Shown here one piece after another: positions 45,486-53,660 of a stretch of DNA of 64,000 nucleotides. A model generated the notes under the pieces. That model saw only the letters and a list, made by a program, of their open reading frames with translations. It was not told where the DNA came from and ran no database searches. Within the stretch, counting starts at the first letter, position 1; every line of letters starts with the position of its first letter. The translations under genes were made by a program, and so were the position numbers. The stretch is from Hahella chejuensis KCTC 2396 (lineage in GTDB: Bacteria; Pseudomonadota; Gammaproteobacteria; Pseudomonadales; Oleiphilaceae): positions 6,685,001-6,749,000 of the forward strand of contig NC_007645.1 of the NCBI RefSeq assembly GCF_000012985.1, given 5' to 3'.

Positions 45486-46235
45486 ATGAAAATCCTAACT
45501 GCGGCCCTAACCGCACTGTGCATGGGAGCGGCGACGCTGGCTTCCGCTGAAGACAAGCTGGTCTTCAACACACAGGATTTCAGACCTTTCACTTATCTGG
45601 AAAAAGGCGAAGTCGCCGGCCCAGGCACCGAGCTGGTAAAACTCATCTGTAAAGCATCCGAAATCCAATGCGAGTTCAACTTGCTGGACTGGACGGTCGC
45701 GCAACAGCAGGCCAAAGAAAAGCAGGTCGATGGCCTTTATGTCATCGGGTGGAATGAGCAGCGCAGCGAGTGGCTGCACTATTCCCTGCCCATCCTGAAA
45801 ACCAGTTACGGTTTCTTCGTTAGCGAAAGCGACACCAGGCAATATTCAACCCTCTACAATTTCTCTGAGCATCAGGTTGGCGTATTCGGTCCCTCCAACA
45901 CCTCCAAAACGCTGGAGACTATTGGTACCGCCATGCCCACGATGAAAATCGTGCTAGCGAAAGACGATCTGGTGTCTTTCCGTATGCTGAGCGATAAAAA
46001 AGTGGATTCAGTTTATTCAAACCGTGATGTCGGTTTTGAAATTCTGCGCCAACTGGGCCTCAAGGACATTCGCTTCGCCTGGAACCACAAGTCGATCAAC
46101 TACTACGTCGGTTTCGTCAAAGGCCACACTTCCCGCAAAGTAATAAATAAGTTCAACAAGACTCTGCGCCAGTTATACAAAGACGGCGAAGCGCAGAAAG
46201 TTCTGGATAAATATCAATTGGAGTCGTCCATGTAA
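45486..46235 (+). CDS. Extracellular solute-binding protein family 3
   Basis: Periplasmic protein of 249 residues with a signal peptide (TAALTALCMGAATLASAED). The family-3 pattern is visible: FRPFTYLEKGEVAGPGTELV near residue 30 and a C-terminal NKFNKTLRQLYKDGEAQKVL. It probably binds a polar amino acid or a related ligand. No permease or ATPase gene is next to it, so it may be an orphan sensor or act with a distant transporter. RBS ggagg precedes ATG 45486. Confidence 0.85.
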   Translation: MKILTAALTALCMGAATLASAEDKLVFNTQDFRPFTYLEKGEVAGPGTELVKLICKASEIQCEFNLLDWTVAQQQAKEKQVDGLYVIGWNEQRSEWLHYSLPILKTSYGFFVSESDTRQYSTLYNFSEHQVGVFGPSNTSKTLETIGTAMPTMKIVLAKDDLVSFRMLSDKKVDSVYSNRDVGFEILRQLGLKDIRFAWNHKSINYYVGFVKGHTSRKVINKFNKTLRQLYKDGEAQKVLDKYQLESSM

Positions 46236-46342
46236 GCGGCGCTGCTGGAACCCCCCAGCGCCTGCCGCAATCTATCCTCCGCGGATTGTCCGGCGACCCT
46301 TGAGAACTGGGCATAACCTCACTAGACTGGCGGGTACGGCAG

Positions 46343-46369
46343 GCGGTCCCCTTTTGACAATGGGACCGC
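46343..46369. repeat. Hairpin between solute-binding gene and slyD
   Basis: gcggtccc (46343-46350) and gggaccgc (46362-46369) form an 8-bp perfect stem with an 11-base loop that contains ttgaca. It may be the terminator of the solute-binding gene, or the loop hexamer may be the -35 of slyD; the two readings compete. Confidence 0.45.
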
Positions 46370-46531
46370 TCCAACTTAACTCTTAATATCGTTCCCTTGT
46401 TTTAACGCCAGTTGCCTATCTGCGCTTTTAAACCCGGTCCGATTGAGTTTTACGATAACGAGGCGGAAACACACGAGGGAACGCCCACGGCGGCGTGCTC
46501 AACCACCTCACCAAACCTTAAAGGTGCTTTT

Positions 46532-47014
46532 ATGTCTGATATCAAACCCCGGGTTGTGAGCATTCACTACACACTGACTAACGACGATGGCGAAGTGATC
46601 GACAGCTCCGCCGGCGGCGAGCCATTGGCCTATCTGGAAGGCGCTCAAAACATTATTCCGGGACTGGAAAACGCCCTGCGTGAATTGTCCGCTGGCGACA
46701 AACAGAAAGTATCGGTAGATCCCGCCGACGCGTATGGCGAGTACTCTGCGGAACTGGTTCAGGTTGTTCCGCTGGAAGCTTTCGAAGGCGTAGAGAAAGT
46801 TGAGCCTGGCATGCAGTTCCATGCACAGACTGCAGGCGGCGCGCGCGTCATCGTGGTTATGGAAGTGTCCGACGACACCGCCACTATCGACGCCAACCAC
46901 CCTCTGGCCGGCCAAACGCTGCACTTTGACGTGGAAATCGTTGAAATGCGCGAGCCTACTGAAGAAGAGTTGTCTCACGGCCACGTTCACGGCGAGGGCG
47001 GACACCACCACTAA
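46532..47014 (+). CDS. slyD: FKBP-type peptidyl-prolyl isomerase SlyD
   Basis: Protein of 160 residues. The FKBP domain is split by an insert-in-flap domain as in SlyD: SIHYTLTNDDGEVIDSS opens the first FKBP part, and PADAYGEYSAELVQVVP begins the flap. A short His-rich tail (HGHVHGEGGHHH) can bind nickel or other metals. It isomerises proline bonds and acts as a chaperone in the cytosol. ATG 46532 (MSDIKPR) is chosen; an open frame upstream to 46412 has no site. The His tail is shorter than in E. coli SlyD. Confidence 0.92.
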   Translation: MSDIKPRVVSIHYTLTNDDGEVIDSSAGGEPLAYLEGAQNIIPGLENALRELSAGDKQKVSVDPADAYGEYSAELVQVVPLEAFEGVEKVEPGMQFHAQTAGGARVIVVMEVSDDTATIDANHPLAGQTLHFDVEIVEMREPTEEELSHGHVHGEGGHHH

Positions 47015-47036
47015 GCGGTGATCCGAATATAAAAAA

Positions 47037-47060
47037 GGCGACATTGGTCGCCTTTTTTAT
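47037..47060. terminator. Bidirectional terminator between slyD and bufC
   Basis: ggcgac (47037-47042) and gtcgcc (47047-47052) with a 4-base loop, flanked by aaaaaa before and tttttt after. It can stop transcription from both sides, ending slyD and the bufferin operon. Confidence 0.85.
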
Positions 47061-47077
47061 TTCTGAGCCGACGCCGC

Positions 47078-47860
47078 TCAGACGTCTTGCGCTAAGCCCC
47101 GCAGCAATCCCGCCTGGGTCCAGGTTTGCAGTAACTGCGCCGCTCTTTGCGCCGCGGTTTCACCATGCCACTCCCATAACAACTCACACAAGTCAGCGAA
47201 ATTGGCCCCCTCGCTCACCGCTGTAATGGCCGCCGCCTCATCCGCCGCCAAAGACCGAAACAAAGTCACCCACTCCGCACGCCACAGCAGCCAGGTCTCC
47301 TCTTGCTCCAAAGCCTGAGGCGCCGGCGGCGTATACTCTTCTTTCAACGCTTTCCAGATGGGAACTGTATTGAAGCAATGACGATGCAGCGTCAGCGCCG
47401 GGATGAAATCAAAGCACAAGGCTGGCCAGGCATCCGGCGCAATCGACTGAAACGCCCTCATGTCTATGGGTTGCGCATCGCTGGCGTCAAACATCAGGCG
47501 CAGCAAGCGTTCCCACTCCGCCAGTTCGGCCAGCACGCCATGGCGGCGATAAGGTTCCGTACAGGCCAGATGATCCGGTAACGCCTCGCCAAACCAGCGT
47601 ACTGACATATTCGACGATGGATGCAGAATAATGAAGTCGCGACTCATTTGCTTGAAGGTTTCGTCGCCCAGTAACCCGCGCACAGCAGGATAGTCTTCCG
47701 ACAACACGCCAATCAGCCGGGTGAAATAGGCGTTGCGGTAAATCTCTATGCGTTGCGCCGCGTTTAACGCCCCTGCGCTCAACGCAGAGTCGACGGCCCC
47801 GCCCTCGGCGGTGCTGATCGCAGTCAGAAAGTCGTGTTGCAGCCGGGACAAATCAGACAT
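47078..47860 (-). CDS. bufC: BufC (DUF2063) MNIO partner protein
   Basis: Protein of 260 residues with the DUF2063/BufC pattern. LQHDFLTAISTAEGG opens it, ALNAAQRIEIYRNAYFTRLIGVL follows as the N-terminal helical part, and YPAVRGLLGDETFKQMSRDFI is the family block. It partners the DUF692 enzyme encoded just before it, serving to recognise the bufferin precursor. ATG 47860 overlaps the bufB stop by 8 bp. A longer upstream frame begins inside bufB and is rejected. Database names often call this a DNA-binding protein, which is misleading. Confidence 0.88.
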   Translation of the reverse strand: MSDLSRLQHDFLTAISTAEGGAVDSALSAGALNAAQRIEIYRNAYFTRLIGVLSEDYPAVRGLLGDETFKQMSRDFIILHPSSNMSVRWFGEALPDHLACTEPYRRHGVLAELAEWERLLRLMFDASDAQPIDMRAFQSIAPDAWPALCFDFIPALTLHRHCFNTVPIWKALKEEYTPPAPQALEQEETWLLWRAEWVTLFRSLAADEAAAITAVSEGANFADLCELLWEWHGETAAQRAAQLLQTWTQAGLLRGLAQDV

Positions 47861-48716
47861 AAGCCGCCTCGCTCCGCACCGCCTCCAGTCGAGGGAACTC
47901 CGCTTCCGCAATGCCGCGTAATGTCGCCAGCTCGCTCATCAGTTCTGAAAACTCGGGCATATTGTCATCCCGCTCGATCATCGCCGAGACTTTACCGAAA
48001 CGACGCACCGCCAGTCGATAAAGCTCCCATACCGGGTCCGCTACCGGAGCGTCATGGGTATCGACGATATAGTCGCCATAATCGGAGTGGCCAGCGACAT
48101 GAAATTGGATCACCCGATCCTGCGGAATGCCGTTCATATAGGTCAGCGCGTCAAACTGATGATTGCGCGCGCTCACGTAAATGTTATTGATGTCCAGCAG
48201 CAGCCAGCAGTCCGCTTCCTCGGCGACGGCGGCGACAAACTCCCATTCCATCATATCGGACTCGCTGAAATTCACATAACTGGACAGATTTTCCAGGGCA
48301 ATGCGTCGCCCCAAAAACGCCTGCACCTGCTTTACCCGCTCCGCCACATGACGCACGCTCTCGGCGTTGTAAGGCAACGGCAGCAGGTCATGGGAATTAT
48401 GGGCGCTGAGACCGGTCCAACACAGATGGTCGGACACCCACAGCGGGTTCACCCTGTCGATCAGAGCCTTGAGTCGACTTAGATAACCCAGATCCAACGC
48501 GGCCGTGGAGCCAATGGACAGGGACACCCCATGCATCGCCAGGGGATAAATTTCTCGAATGCGGTCAAGGAAATACAGCGGCTTGCCGCCCTCAACCATA
48601 TAGTTCTCACTGATGATCTCAAACCAGTCCACCGGCGGTCTGGTTTCCAGAATATGGGAGTAGTAATCAGGCCTGAGGCCCAAACCAAAGCCGGAAAAAG
48701 CGGGACGGGCATTCAT
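47853..48716 (-). CDS. bufB: BufB (DUF692) multinuclear non-haem iron oxidase
   Basis: MNIO-family enzyme of 287 residues, TIM-barrel fold. GFGLGLRPDYYSHIL at about residue 10, VDWFEIISENYM near 30, PLAMHGVSLSIGS near 57 and HDLLPLPYNAESV near 110 are the family blocks and carry the His/Asp/Glu metal ligands. It modifies cysteines of the small precursor encoded upstream to thiooxazole-type heterocycles; this chemistry is known for the family and inferred here. Gene order bufA2-bufB-bufC on the minus strand. Confidence 0.9.
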   Translation of the reverse strand: MNARPAFSGFGLGLRPDYYSHILETRPPVDWFEIISENYMVEGGKPLYFLDRIREIYPLAMHGVSLSIGSTAALDLGYLSRLKALIDRVNPLWVSDHLCWTGLSAHNSHDLLPLPYNAESVRHVAERVKQVQAFLGRRIALENLSSYVNFSESDMMEWEFVAAVAEEADCWLLLDINNIYVSARNHQFDALTYMNGIPQDRVIQFHVAGHSDYGDYIVDTHDAPVADPVWELYRLAVRRFGKVSAMIERDDNMPEFSELMSELATLRGIAEAEFPRLEAVRSEAAYV

Positions 48717-48837
48717 AGAGATTCAGTGCGTCGTGATGGAATAAAAAGTCGAAAACAATATAGACCGTTTTATTGCAAAGGCGCGTCCGGCGTCGCCACC
48801 GGACCAGCGCGCATCAACGGTCGGCTCGCAACCGCGA

Positions 48838-49098
48838 TTACTTAACTGTGCCGCCTTTCGCTTTGCACTCGTCCGCGGTCATGCTCAGGAAACCCTGACC
48901 CTGGCAGCTGCCCATGCCTTTGCAGTCGTTGTTAGCGGTTTTACAGTCATTATGACCGGCGCAGCTGTTAACGCCCCAGCAATGAACCTGTGCTTCCGCC
49001 GCTACTGCGGTAGTGGAAGTCAGCGCGGCAGTACCGAAAAAGCCCGCAGCAGCGATAGCCAGAGCAGCGCCAGTCAGTTTCTTTTGTGATTGGTTCAT
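48838..49098 (-). CDS. bufA2: BufA2-type bufferin precursor
   Basis: Small secreted protein of 86 residues. A signal peptide ends near AVAA (residue 34). The mature part has cysteines at 40, 46, 52, 59, 65 and 78, the first five spaced six or seven apart (HCWGVNSCAGHNDCKTA and CKGMGSCQGQGF). This is the BufA2 signature, a substrate for BufB and BufC, making a periplasmic metallophore thought to buffer copper. ATG 49098 (MNQSQKK) follows aaggat; the longer frame is rejected because the signal peptide begins here. A sigma-E-like promoter lies 70-100 bp upstream. Confidence 0.9.
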   Translation of the reverse strand: MNQSQKKLTGAALAIAAAGFFGTAALTSTTAVAAEAQVHCWGVNSCAGHNDCKTANNDCKGMGSCQGQGFLSMTADECKAKGGTVK

Positions 49099-49168
49099 AA
49101 CAATATCCTTAAGCAGAAAAATAGTGATTGAGAATTTTTCGTCGTCCCAGTATTGCGACAACGATTGA

Positions 49169-49195
49169 TTTGACCGGGCGCGTTTTGAAAAGTTC
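49169..49195 (-). promoter_or_regulatory. Sigma-E/AlgU-like promoter of the bufferin operon
   Basis: On the minus strand GAACTT (plus 49190-49195) is followed after exactly 16 bp by TCAAA (plus 49169-49173). This agrees with the RpoE/AlgU-type consensus (GAACTT, 16 bp, TCtgA). It gives a leader of about 65 bases before the bufA2 start. Confidence 0.5.
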
Positions 49196-49228
49196 ACGGG
49201 TTCTCTACTCAAAGAAAAATATTTTTCA

Positions 49229-49245
49229 CTTAAGGGTTCCTTAAG
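49229..49245. promoter_or_regulatory. Perfect palindrome, possible operator
   Basis: cttaagg (49229-49235) and cctta ag (49239-49245, written together as one arm) are complementary with a 3-base spacer gtt. It lies between bufA2 and the divergent haemolysin-family gene, 43 bp before the latter's start, a place where a regulator could act. Confidence 0.45.
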
Positions 49246-49288
49246 CTTGCCAAAGTAACCTGCAGAGAGACATCCACGAGGAGGCTTT

Positions 49289-49945
49289 ATGCAGCAACCG
49301 GACACACTTCCCGCCCCAGTGGCGGCAGCGGCCATCGGCAATCGTTATATCCACGCCGGACCGGGACATCGTTCGCGCGCTGTCGCCGAATCGTTCATCC
49401 GTACGCGTTTCAATAAGGAGTACGGCGCCCACATCCGTTACTTCATGGAAAACTTTGTTCTTTGCTATGAGCGGGACAGGTTGATCTCCGTCCTGGGCTA
49501 CCAAAGCGCCCAATCCCGCCCGCTGTTTCTGGAGCAATATCTGAATGCGCCCATCGAACAGGTTCTGGCGCGGATTCAGGGCGCGCCCTGCTCACGCAGC
49601 GGGATTATCGAAGTGGGCAATCTGGCGTCCACCACTCAAGGGGCGTTGCGTCGTCTGATTCTGGTGCTGGCCCGCTATTTCTCGGAACGCAATTACCAGT
49701 GGCTGACCCTGACCGTGATTCCAGAATTGCTGAACAGCTTCCGTCGCTTTGACCTGCCCATGATCGAACTCGCCAAAGCGATGCCGGAAGCACTGGGCCG
49801 GGACGCCGCCAGCTGGGGCAGCTACTACGACAAATCTCCCAGAGTAATGGCCATATCCATTCCACACAGCATCCACCACCTGATTAGCAACCCGGTAATG
49901 GCGAAGGTTTTGGAGCGCTGTCCACAACCGCAACACGAAGACTAA
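49289..49945 (+). CDS. Thermostable-haemolysin-family protein (T_hemolysin)
   Basis: Protein of 218 residues with the PF12261-type pattern (RSRAVAESFIRTRFNKEYGA at about 28-47, SGIIEVGNLASTTQGALRRL at about 106). I believe this family has an acetyltransferase-like fold, so an acyltransferase role is more likely than pore formation; no signal peptide is present. RBS gaggagg lies before ATG 49289. It is the first gene of a cassette with an AMP-forming ligase, a haem-oxygenase-like diiron protein and an SDR, all closely spaced, suggesting a small biosynthetic pathway. Confidence 0.83.
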   Translation: MQQPDTLPAPVAAAAIGNRYIHAGPGHRSRAVAESFIRTRFNKEYGAHIRYFMENFVLCYERDRLISVLGYQSAQSRPLFLEQYLNAPIEQVLARIQGAPCSRSGIIEVGNLASTTQGALRRLILVLARYFSERNYQWLTLTVIPELLNSFRRFDLPMIELAKAMPEALGRDAASWGSYYDKSPRVMAISIPHSIHHLISNPVMAKVLERCPQPQHED

Positions 49946-49965
49946 CTCACGCAGGGAGAGCTTGT

Positions 49966-51465
49966 ATGACTGCAAACGCCTTAATACAACGCCTGCGCGA
50001 AAACGCGCAGACCACCCCCACCCTCATCGCGCTGGAGAATGAACATGGAGCGCTGACTTATGAGACGCTATGGCGCACGGTAGAAAGTCTGTCCCGCACA
50101 CTGCATGAGCTGGGCGTTCGCCGTCTGGCGCTGGAGGCGGACAATGGGCCAGCCTGGATCTGCGCCGACCTGGCCTGCTTACACGTTGGCGTCACGCTGA
50201 TCCCAATTCCACTGTTCTTCACCGCCTCACAGCGAGAGCACTTACTTAACGAAGCCGCCATTGAAGCCGTTATCACGCAGGCCGCCGAACCGCCAACAGC
50301 GGAAGCGACACTACTGGATGCAGAGTTGGGCTTGTACGCGATAGCGACCGGAGCCTCAGCGCGTACCGACGAGGCCATCGAAGACATCATCAAGGTCACT
50401 TACACCTCCGGCTCTACCGCTCAACCCAAAGGCGCGCGCCTGAACGCCGCCGCTCTGGAGACGGTCATGCTGAGTCTGGCGCAAGCGGTTGAAATCAATG
50501 AGCCCATCGGCCACTTGTGCACATTGCCTTTGGCCACCTTGCTGGAAAACATCGCAGGCGTGTATGTCGCGCTATATAAAGGCGGCAGGGTTATCGCTCC
50601 CGCCCTGGGCAGCCTGGGACTGAACGGCTCCAGCGGCCTGGATCTAAAGCAGTGGGCGCAGACTCTGCAACGCTGGAATCCGCAAACGCTGATCCTCACC
50701 CCAGAGTTGCTGAAAGCGATGCTGTTTCTTATCGCCGGCGGGCAACTACGGTTGAACAGGCTCCAGTGCGTCGCCGTTGGCGGGGCCAAGGTATCTCCTG
50801 TCATGCTCGCGCAAGCGGCGCAGTTGGGCGTCCCTGTATACGAAGGTTACGGACTGTCCGAATGCGCCTCCGTAGTCAGCCTCAACCGCCCATCGGCGTC
50901 ACGTCCCGGCAGCGTGGGCAAGCCCTTGTCTCACATCAGTCTGTCCTTCGCCGATGACGGGGAAATCATTGTCGAGGGTCCGGTCTACTCAGGGTATCTG
51001 GGCGAGCCGCAGAAGAGCGCCGAGCCGGTTCACACCGGGGACATCGGGCGACTGGACGAAGACGGTTACCTTTATCTCGAAGGCAGAAAGAAAAACCTGA
51101 TCGTCACCGCATTTGGCCGCAATCTGTCGCCAGAATGGGTGGAGAGCGAGCTATTGTCCGCGCCCTGTATCGCCCAGGCCGCTTTATTTGGCGATGGCGA
51201 ACCTTTCAATGTCGCCGTGGTGACGCCAGCCAAACCCGACATCGGTCATGACCTGTTGATGCAGGCGGTGGAACAGATTAACCAGCGCCTGCCGGATTAC
51301 GCCCAAGTGCGCAACATCATTATCAGCGACGCGCCCTTCAGCGCCCAAAACGGCCAACTCACCGCCAATGGCCGGGTGCGCAGGTGCGCCATCGCCGCCC
51401 GACACAAGGACCGTCTCAACGACCTGTTTCAATCTTCCCAGCCTTTCACCAGGAGCATGCCATGA
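49966..51465 (+). CDS. AMP-forming acyl/aryl ligase of the haemolysin-HDO cassette
   Basis: Adenylate-forming enzyme of 499 residues. P-loop YTSGSTAQPKG is at 146-156 (the usual Gly after SGST is Ala). EGYGLSECASVVSLN, GDIGRLDEDGYLYLEGRKKN and LSPEWVESEL follow. The C-terminal catalytic position reads LTANGRVRRCAI, with Arg where Lys normally stands, so thioester-forming chemistry may be altered. It resembles long-chain acyl-CoA/acyl-AMP ligases; substrate probably a fatty acid, by inference. The last 4 bp overlap the next gene. A paralogue lies at 60603-62105. Confidence 0.87.
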   Translation: MTANALIQRLRENAQTTPTLIALENEHGALTYETLWRTVESLSRTLHELGVRRLALEADNGPAWICADLACLHVGVTLIPIPLFFTASQREHLLNEAAIEAVITQAAEPPTAEATLLDAELGLYAIATGASARTDEAIEDIIKVTYTSGSTAQPKGARLNAAALETVMLSLAQAVEINEPIGHLCTLPLATLLENIAGVYVALYKGGRVIAPALGSLGLNGSSGLDLKQWAQTLQRWNPQTLILTPELLKAMLFLIAGGQLRLNRLQCVAVGGAKVSPVMLAQAAQLGVPVYEGYGLSECASVVSLNRPSASRPGSVGKPLSHISLSFADDGEIIVEGPVYSGYLGEPQKSAEPVHTGDIGRLDEDGYLYLEGRKKNLIVTAFGRNLSPEWVESELLSAPCIAQAALFGDGEPFNVAVVTPAKPDIGHDLLMQAVEQINQRLPDYAQVRNIIISDAPFSAQNGQLTANGRVRRCAIAARHKDRLNDLFQSSQPFTRSMP

Positions 51466-52154
51466 GCTTTTACCAACGTCTGCAGGCGGAAACCCAACAG
51501 GAACGCAACCGACTGCTATCCAGCCCGATTATCCAGGATGCGCTGCGCGGTGAAATTACACTGAGTCAGTATGTCGCATTCCTGACGCAGGCCTACCACC
51601 ACGTCAAGCACACCGTACCTCTGCTAATGAGTTGCGGAGGGCGTCTGCCCGAGCATTACGAATGGCTGCGGGAAGCCGTAGCGGAATACATTGAGGAAGA
51701 GTGCGGCCATCAGGAATGGATTCTGAACGACATCGCCGTTTGCGGCGACGACAAGGAAAAAGTCCGACGCAGTCGCCCCCATCTGACCACAGAACTGATG
51801 GTGGCGTACGCCTACGACACCGTCATGCGCGTCAATCCGCTGGGCTTCTTCGGCATGGTGCACGTGCTGGAGGGGACCAGCGTCACTACCGCCACCCAGG
51901 CCGGGGAAATCATTCAAAAGACCCTCGGGCTGCCCAATCAGGCGTTTAGCTACCTGTTCTCCCACGGCAGTCTGGATCAGGACCACATTTGTTTCTTTGA
52001 GGAGCTGATGAACAAAATCGGGCGCCACGAAGACCAGCAGGCCATCATCCACGCCAGCAAGGTCTTCTACGAACTGTACGGCGCCGTCTTCCGCGCCCTG
52101 CCTCGCAACCATGAGCGCGAAGCGCTTAATCAGGAGAGCCACCATGCAGCTTAA
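51462..52154 (+). CDS. Haem-oxygenase-like diiron oxidase (HDO/TenA-like)
   Basis: Protein of 230 residues, all helical, of the TenA/PqqC-like superfamily. Candidate iron ligands are E79 and H83 (EEECGHQEW), E137 (HVLEGTS), H168 and the D172/D174/H175 cluster (SHGSLDQDH). These suggest an iron-containing redox enzyme like UndA or CADD rather than thiaminase TenA. It could oxidise the product of the ligase encoded just before it. ATG 51462 overlaps the ligase stop by 4 bp, and its stop overlaps the SDR start by 11 bp. Reaction unknown. Confidence 0.83.
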   Translation: MSFYQRLQAETQQERNRLLSSPIIQDALRGEITLSQYVAFLTQAYHHVKHTVPLLMSCGGRLPEHYEWLREAVAEYIEEECGHQEWILNDIAVCGDDKEKVRRSRPHLTTELMVAYAYDTVMRVNPLGFFGMVHVLEGTSVTTATQAGEIIQKTLGLPNQAFSYLFSHGSLDQDHICFFEELMNKIGRHEDQQAIIHASKVFYELYGAVFRALPRNHEREALNQESHHAA

Positions 52155-52944
52155 AGATAAAACCATTCTGCTCACAGGGGCCACCGGCGGCATTGGCGAG
52201 GCTCTGGCGTTGCGGCTCGTCAAACAGGGGGCGACGCTGGTGATCACGGGTAGAAACGCAGACAAACTGCAAAGGCTGCAGGCGCGCATTCTGGCCAACG
52301 GCGGCCGCTGCCGCAGCGTCGTGGCGGATATCAGTCTGGAGGCGGGAATCTCCATAGTCGCTCAAGAGGCGGCGCGGGTCCCCCAGGTGAACATGCTTAT
52401 CAACAACGCCGGCGTCAGCGACTTTATTGAATTCGAAGACCAAAGCGCCGAACGCATCCGTTGTCTGATGGAAGCCAACGTCACCGGCCCCATGCTGCTG
52501 ACCCAACGCCTGCTGCCGCAGTTGCGCATTCAGCAGGGCATGATCGTCAATATCGGTTCTACATTCGGCTCCATCGGCTATCCCGGTTTCGCCGCCTATT
52601 GCGCCAGCAAGTTCGCCATGCGCGGTTTCAGCGAGGCCCTGCAGCGGGAGCTGGCGGACTCGCCAATGCAGGTGCTGTACGTCGCGCCTCGCGCGACCCG
52701 CACCACTATCAACAGCTCCGCTGTCGAATCCATGAATGCGGAGCTGGGCAACCGCATGGACGAACCGGACTGGGTGGCGGAGCAAATCTGCGCCGCCATC
52801 ATCCGACGCACTCCAAGGGTTTATCTGGGCTGGCCGGAAAAGTTATTCGTGCGCATCAACGCCTTGTTCCCTGCGCTGGTGGCGGTTTCCATCAGCAAGC
52901 AGCTACCTATTATTCGCAAATACCTGGCGCGCCAGAACACCTGA
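52144..52944 (+). CDS. Short-chain dehydrogenase/reductase of the haemolysin-HDO cassette
   Basis: SDR of 266 residues. Cofactor motif TGATGGIGEAL is at about residue 13, NNAGVSD at about 90 and catalytic YCASKFAMRG near 157. A longer C-terminal segment (WPEKLFVRINALFPALV) resembles membrane-leaning SDRs of lipid metabolism. ATG 52144 sits within the end of the HDO gene. Predicted to reduce or oxidise a carbonyl/alcohol made by the cassette; substrate unknown. Confidence 0.87.
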   Translation: MQLKDKTILLTGATGGIGEALALRLVKQGATLVITGRNADKLQRLQARILANGGRCRSVVADISLEAGISIVAQEAARVPQVNMLINNAGVSDFIEFEDQSAERIRCLMEANVTGPMLLTQRLLPQLRIQQGMIVNIGSTFGSIGYPGFAAYCASKFAMRGFSEALQRELADSPMQVLYVAPRATRTTINSSAVESMNAELGNRMDEPDWVAEQICAAIIRRTPRVYLGWPEKLFVRINALFPALVAVSISKQLPIIRKYLARQNT

Positions 52945-52993
52945 CTCGTCCGCTCTAAACGCAACAGCGTCTGATTAAAAGAGGAGATTATCC

Positions 52994-53638
52994 ATGTCAT
53001 ACACACTTATCGCCCGCGCGCTGATCGTCGCCGGAGCCATGTCTCTGGGAGCCGCCTCCGCACAAGCGGAAGAGGTCGCAGGTTACGTTAAAGACCTGTA
53101 TCACGGTTGGGCGCACGTTCGTTATGAAGTCGACGCCAAGGAACAGGAGAAAGGTTACCAGGACTTGAAGGGACAAGCGGATCAGACGGTTGACGCGCAC
53201 CCTGAAGATCCCAACGCATGGATCTGGAAAGGCGTCATCACCAGCACCTACGCCGGCGCCAAGGGCGGCCTCAAAGCCCTTTCCCTGGTGAAAGAAGCCA
53301 GGGACTGCTTCGAAAAAGCCATGTCTATCGACGCCAACGCCTTCGGCGGCTCCGCCTACACCAGTCTGGGCGCGCTGTACTACCAGGTTCCAGGCTGGCC
53401 GCTCAGCTTCGGCGACGATAGAGAAGCTGGAAAACTGCTGCGCAAAGGCCTGGCAATCAATCCGGATGGTATTGACGCCAACTTCTTCTACGGGGACTAT
53501 CTGCGAGAGCAAGGCGACCTCAAACAGGCTAAGCTATATCTTGAAAAAGCCCTGCAGGCGACGCCGCGTCCTGATCGCCAAGTCGCCGACACAGGTCGTC
53601 GCGGCGAAGTCCAGGCGTTGTTGAAGAAAATGCAATAA
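52994..53638 (+). CDS. Secreted TPR-repeat protein
   Basis: Protein of 214 residues with a signal peptide (ALIVAGAMSLGAASAQA). Helical TPR-like repeats follow at about 65-110 and 120-200 (ARDCFEKAMSIDANAFGGSA, GDLKQAKLYLEKALQATP). Probably periplasmic. It lies 50 bp after the SDR gene and 23 bp before the response-regulator gene, so it links the cassette and the two-component system in position. RBS gagga precedes ATG 52994. Role unknown. Confidence 0.8.
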   Translation: MSYTLIARALIVAGAMSLGAASAQAEEVAGYVKDLYHGWAHVRYEVDAKEQEKGYQDLKGQADQTVDAHPEDPNAWIWKGVITSTYAGAKGGLKALSLVKEARDCFEKAMSIDANAFGGSAYTSLGALYYQVPGWPLSFGDDREAGKLLRKGLAINPDGIDANFFYGDYLREQGDLKQAKLYLEKALQATPRPDRQVADTGRRGEVQALLKKMQ

Positions 53639-53660
53639 CCACGGAGCATGATGTAGCGCA

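Noticed and set aside
49255..49280. gtaacc-N16-cgag as an ECF promoter for the haemolysin-family gene
   Set aside because: Transcription would start next to the ribosome site, leaving no room for a leader, and the -10 match is partial.
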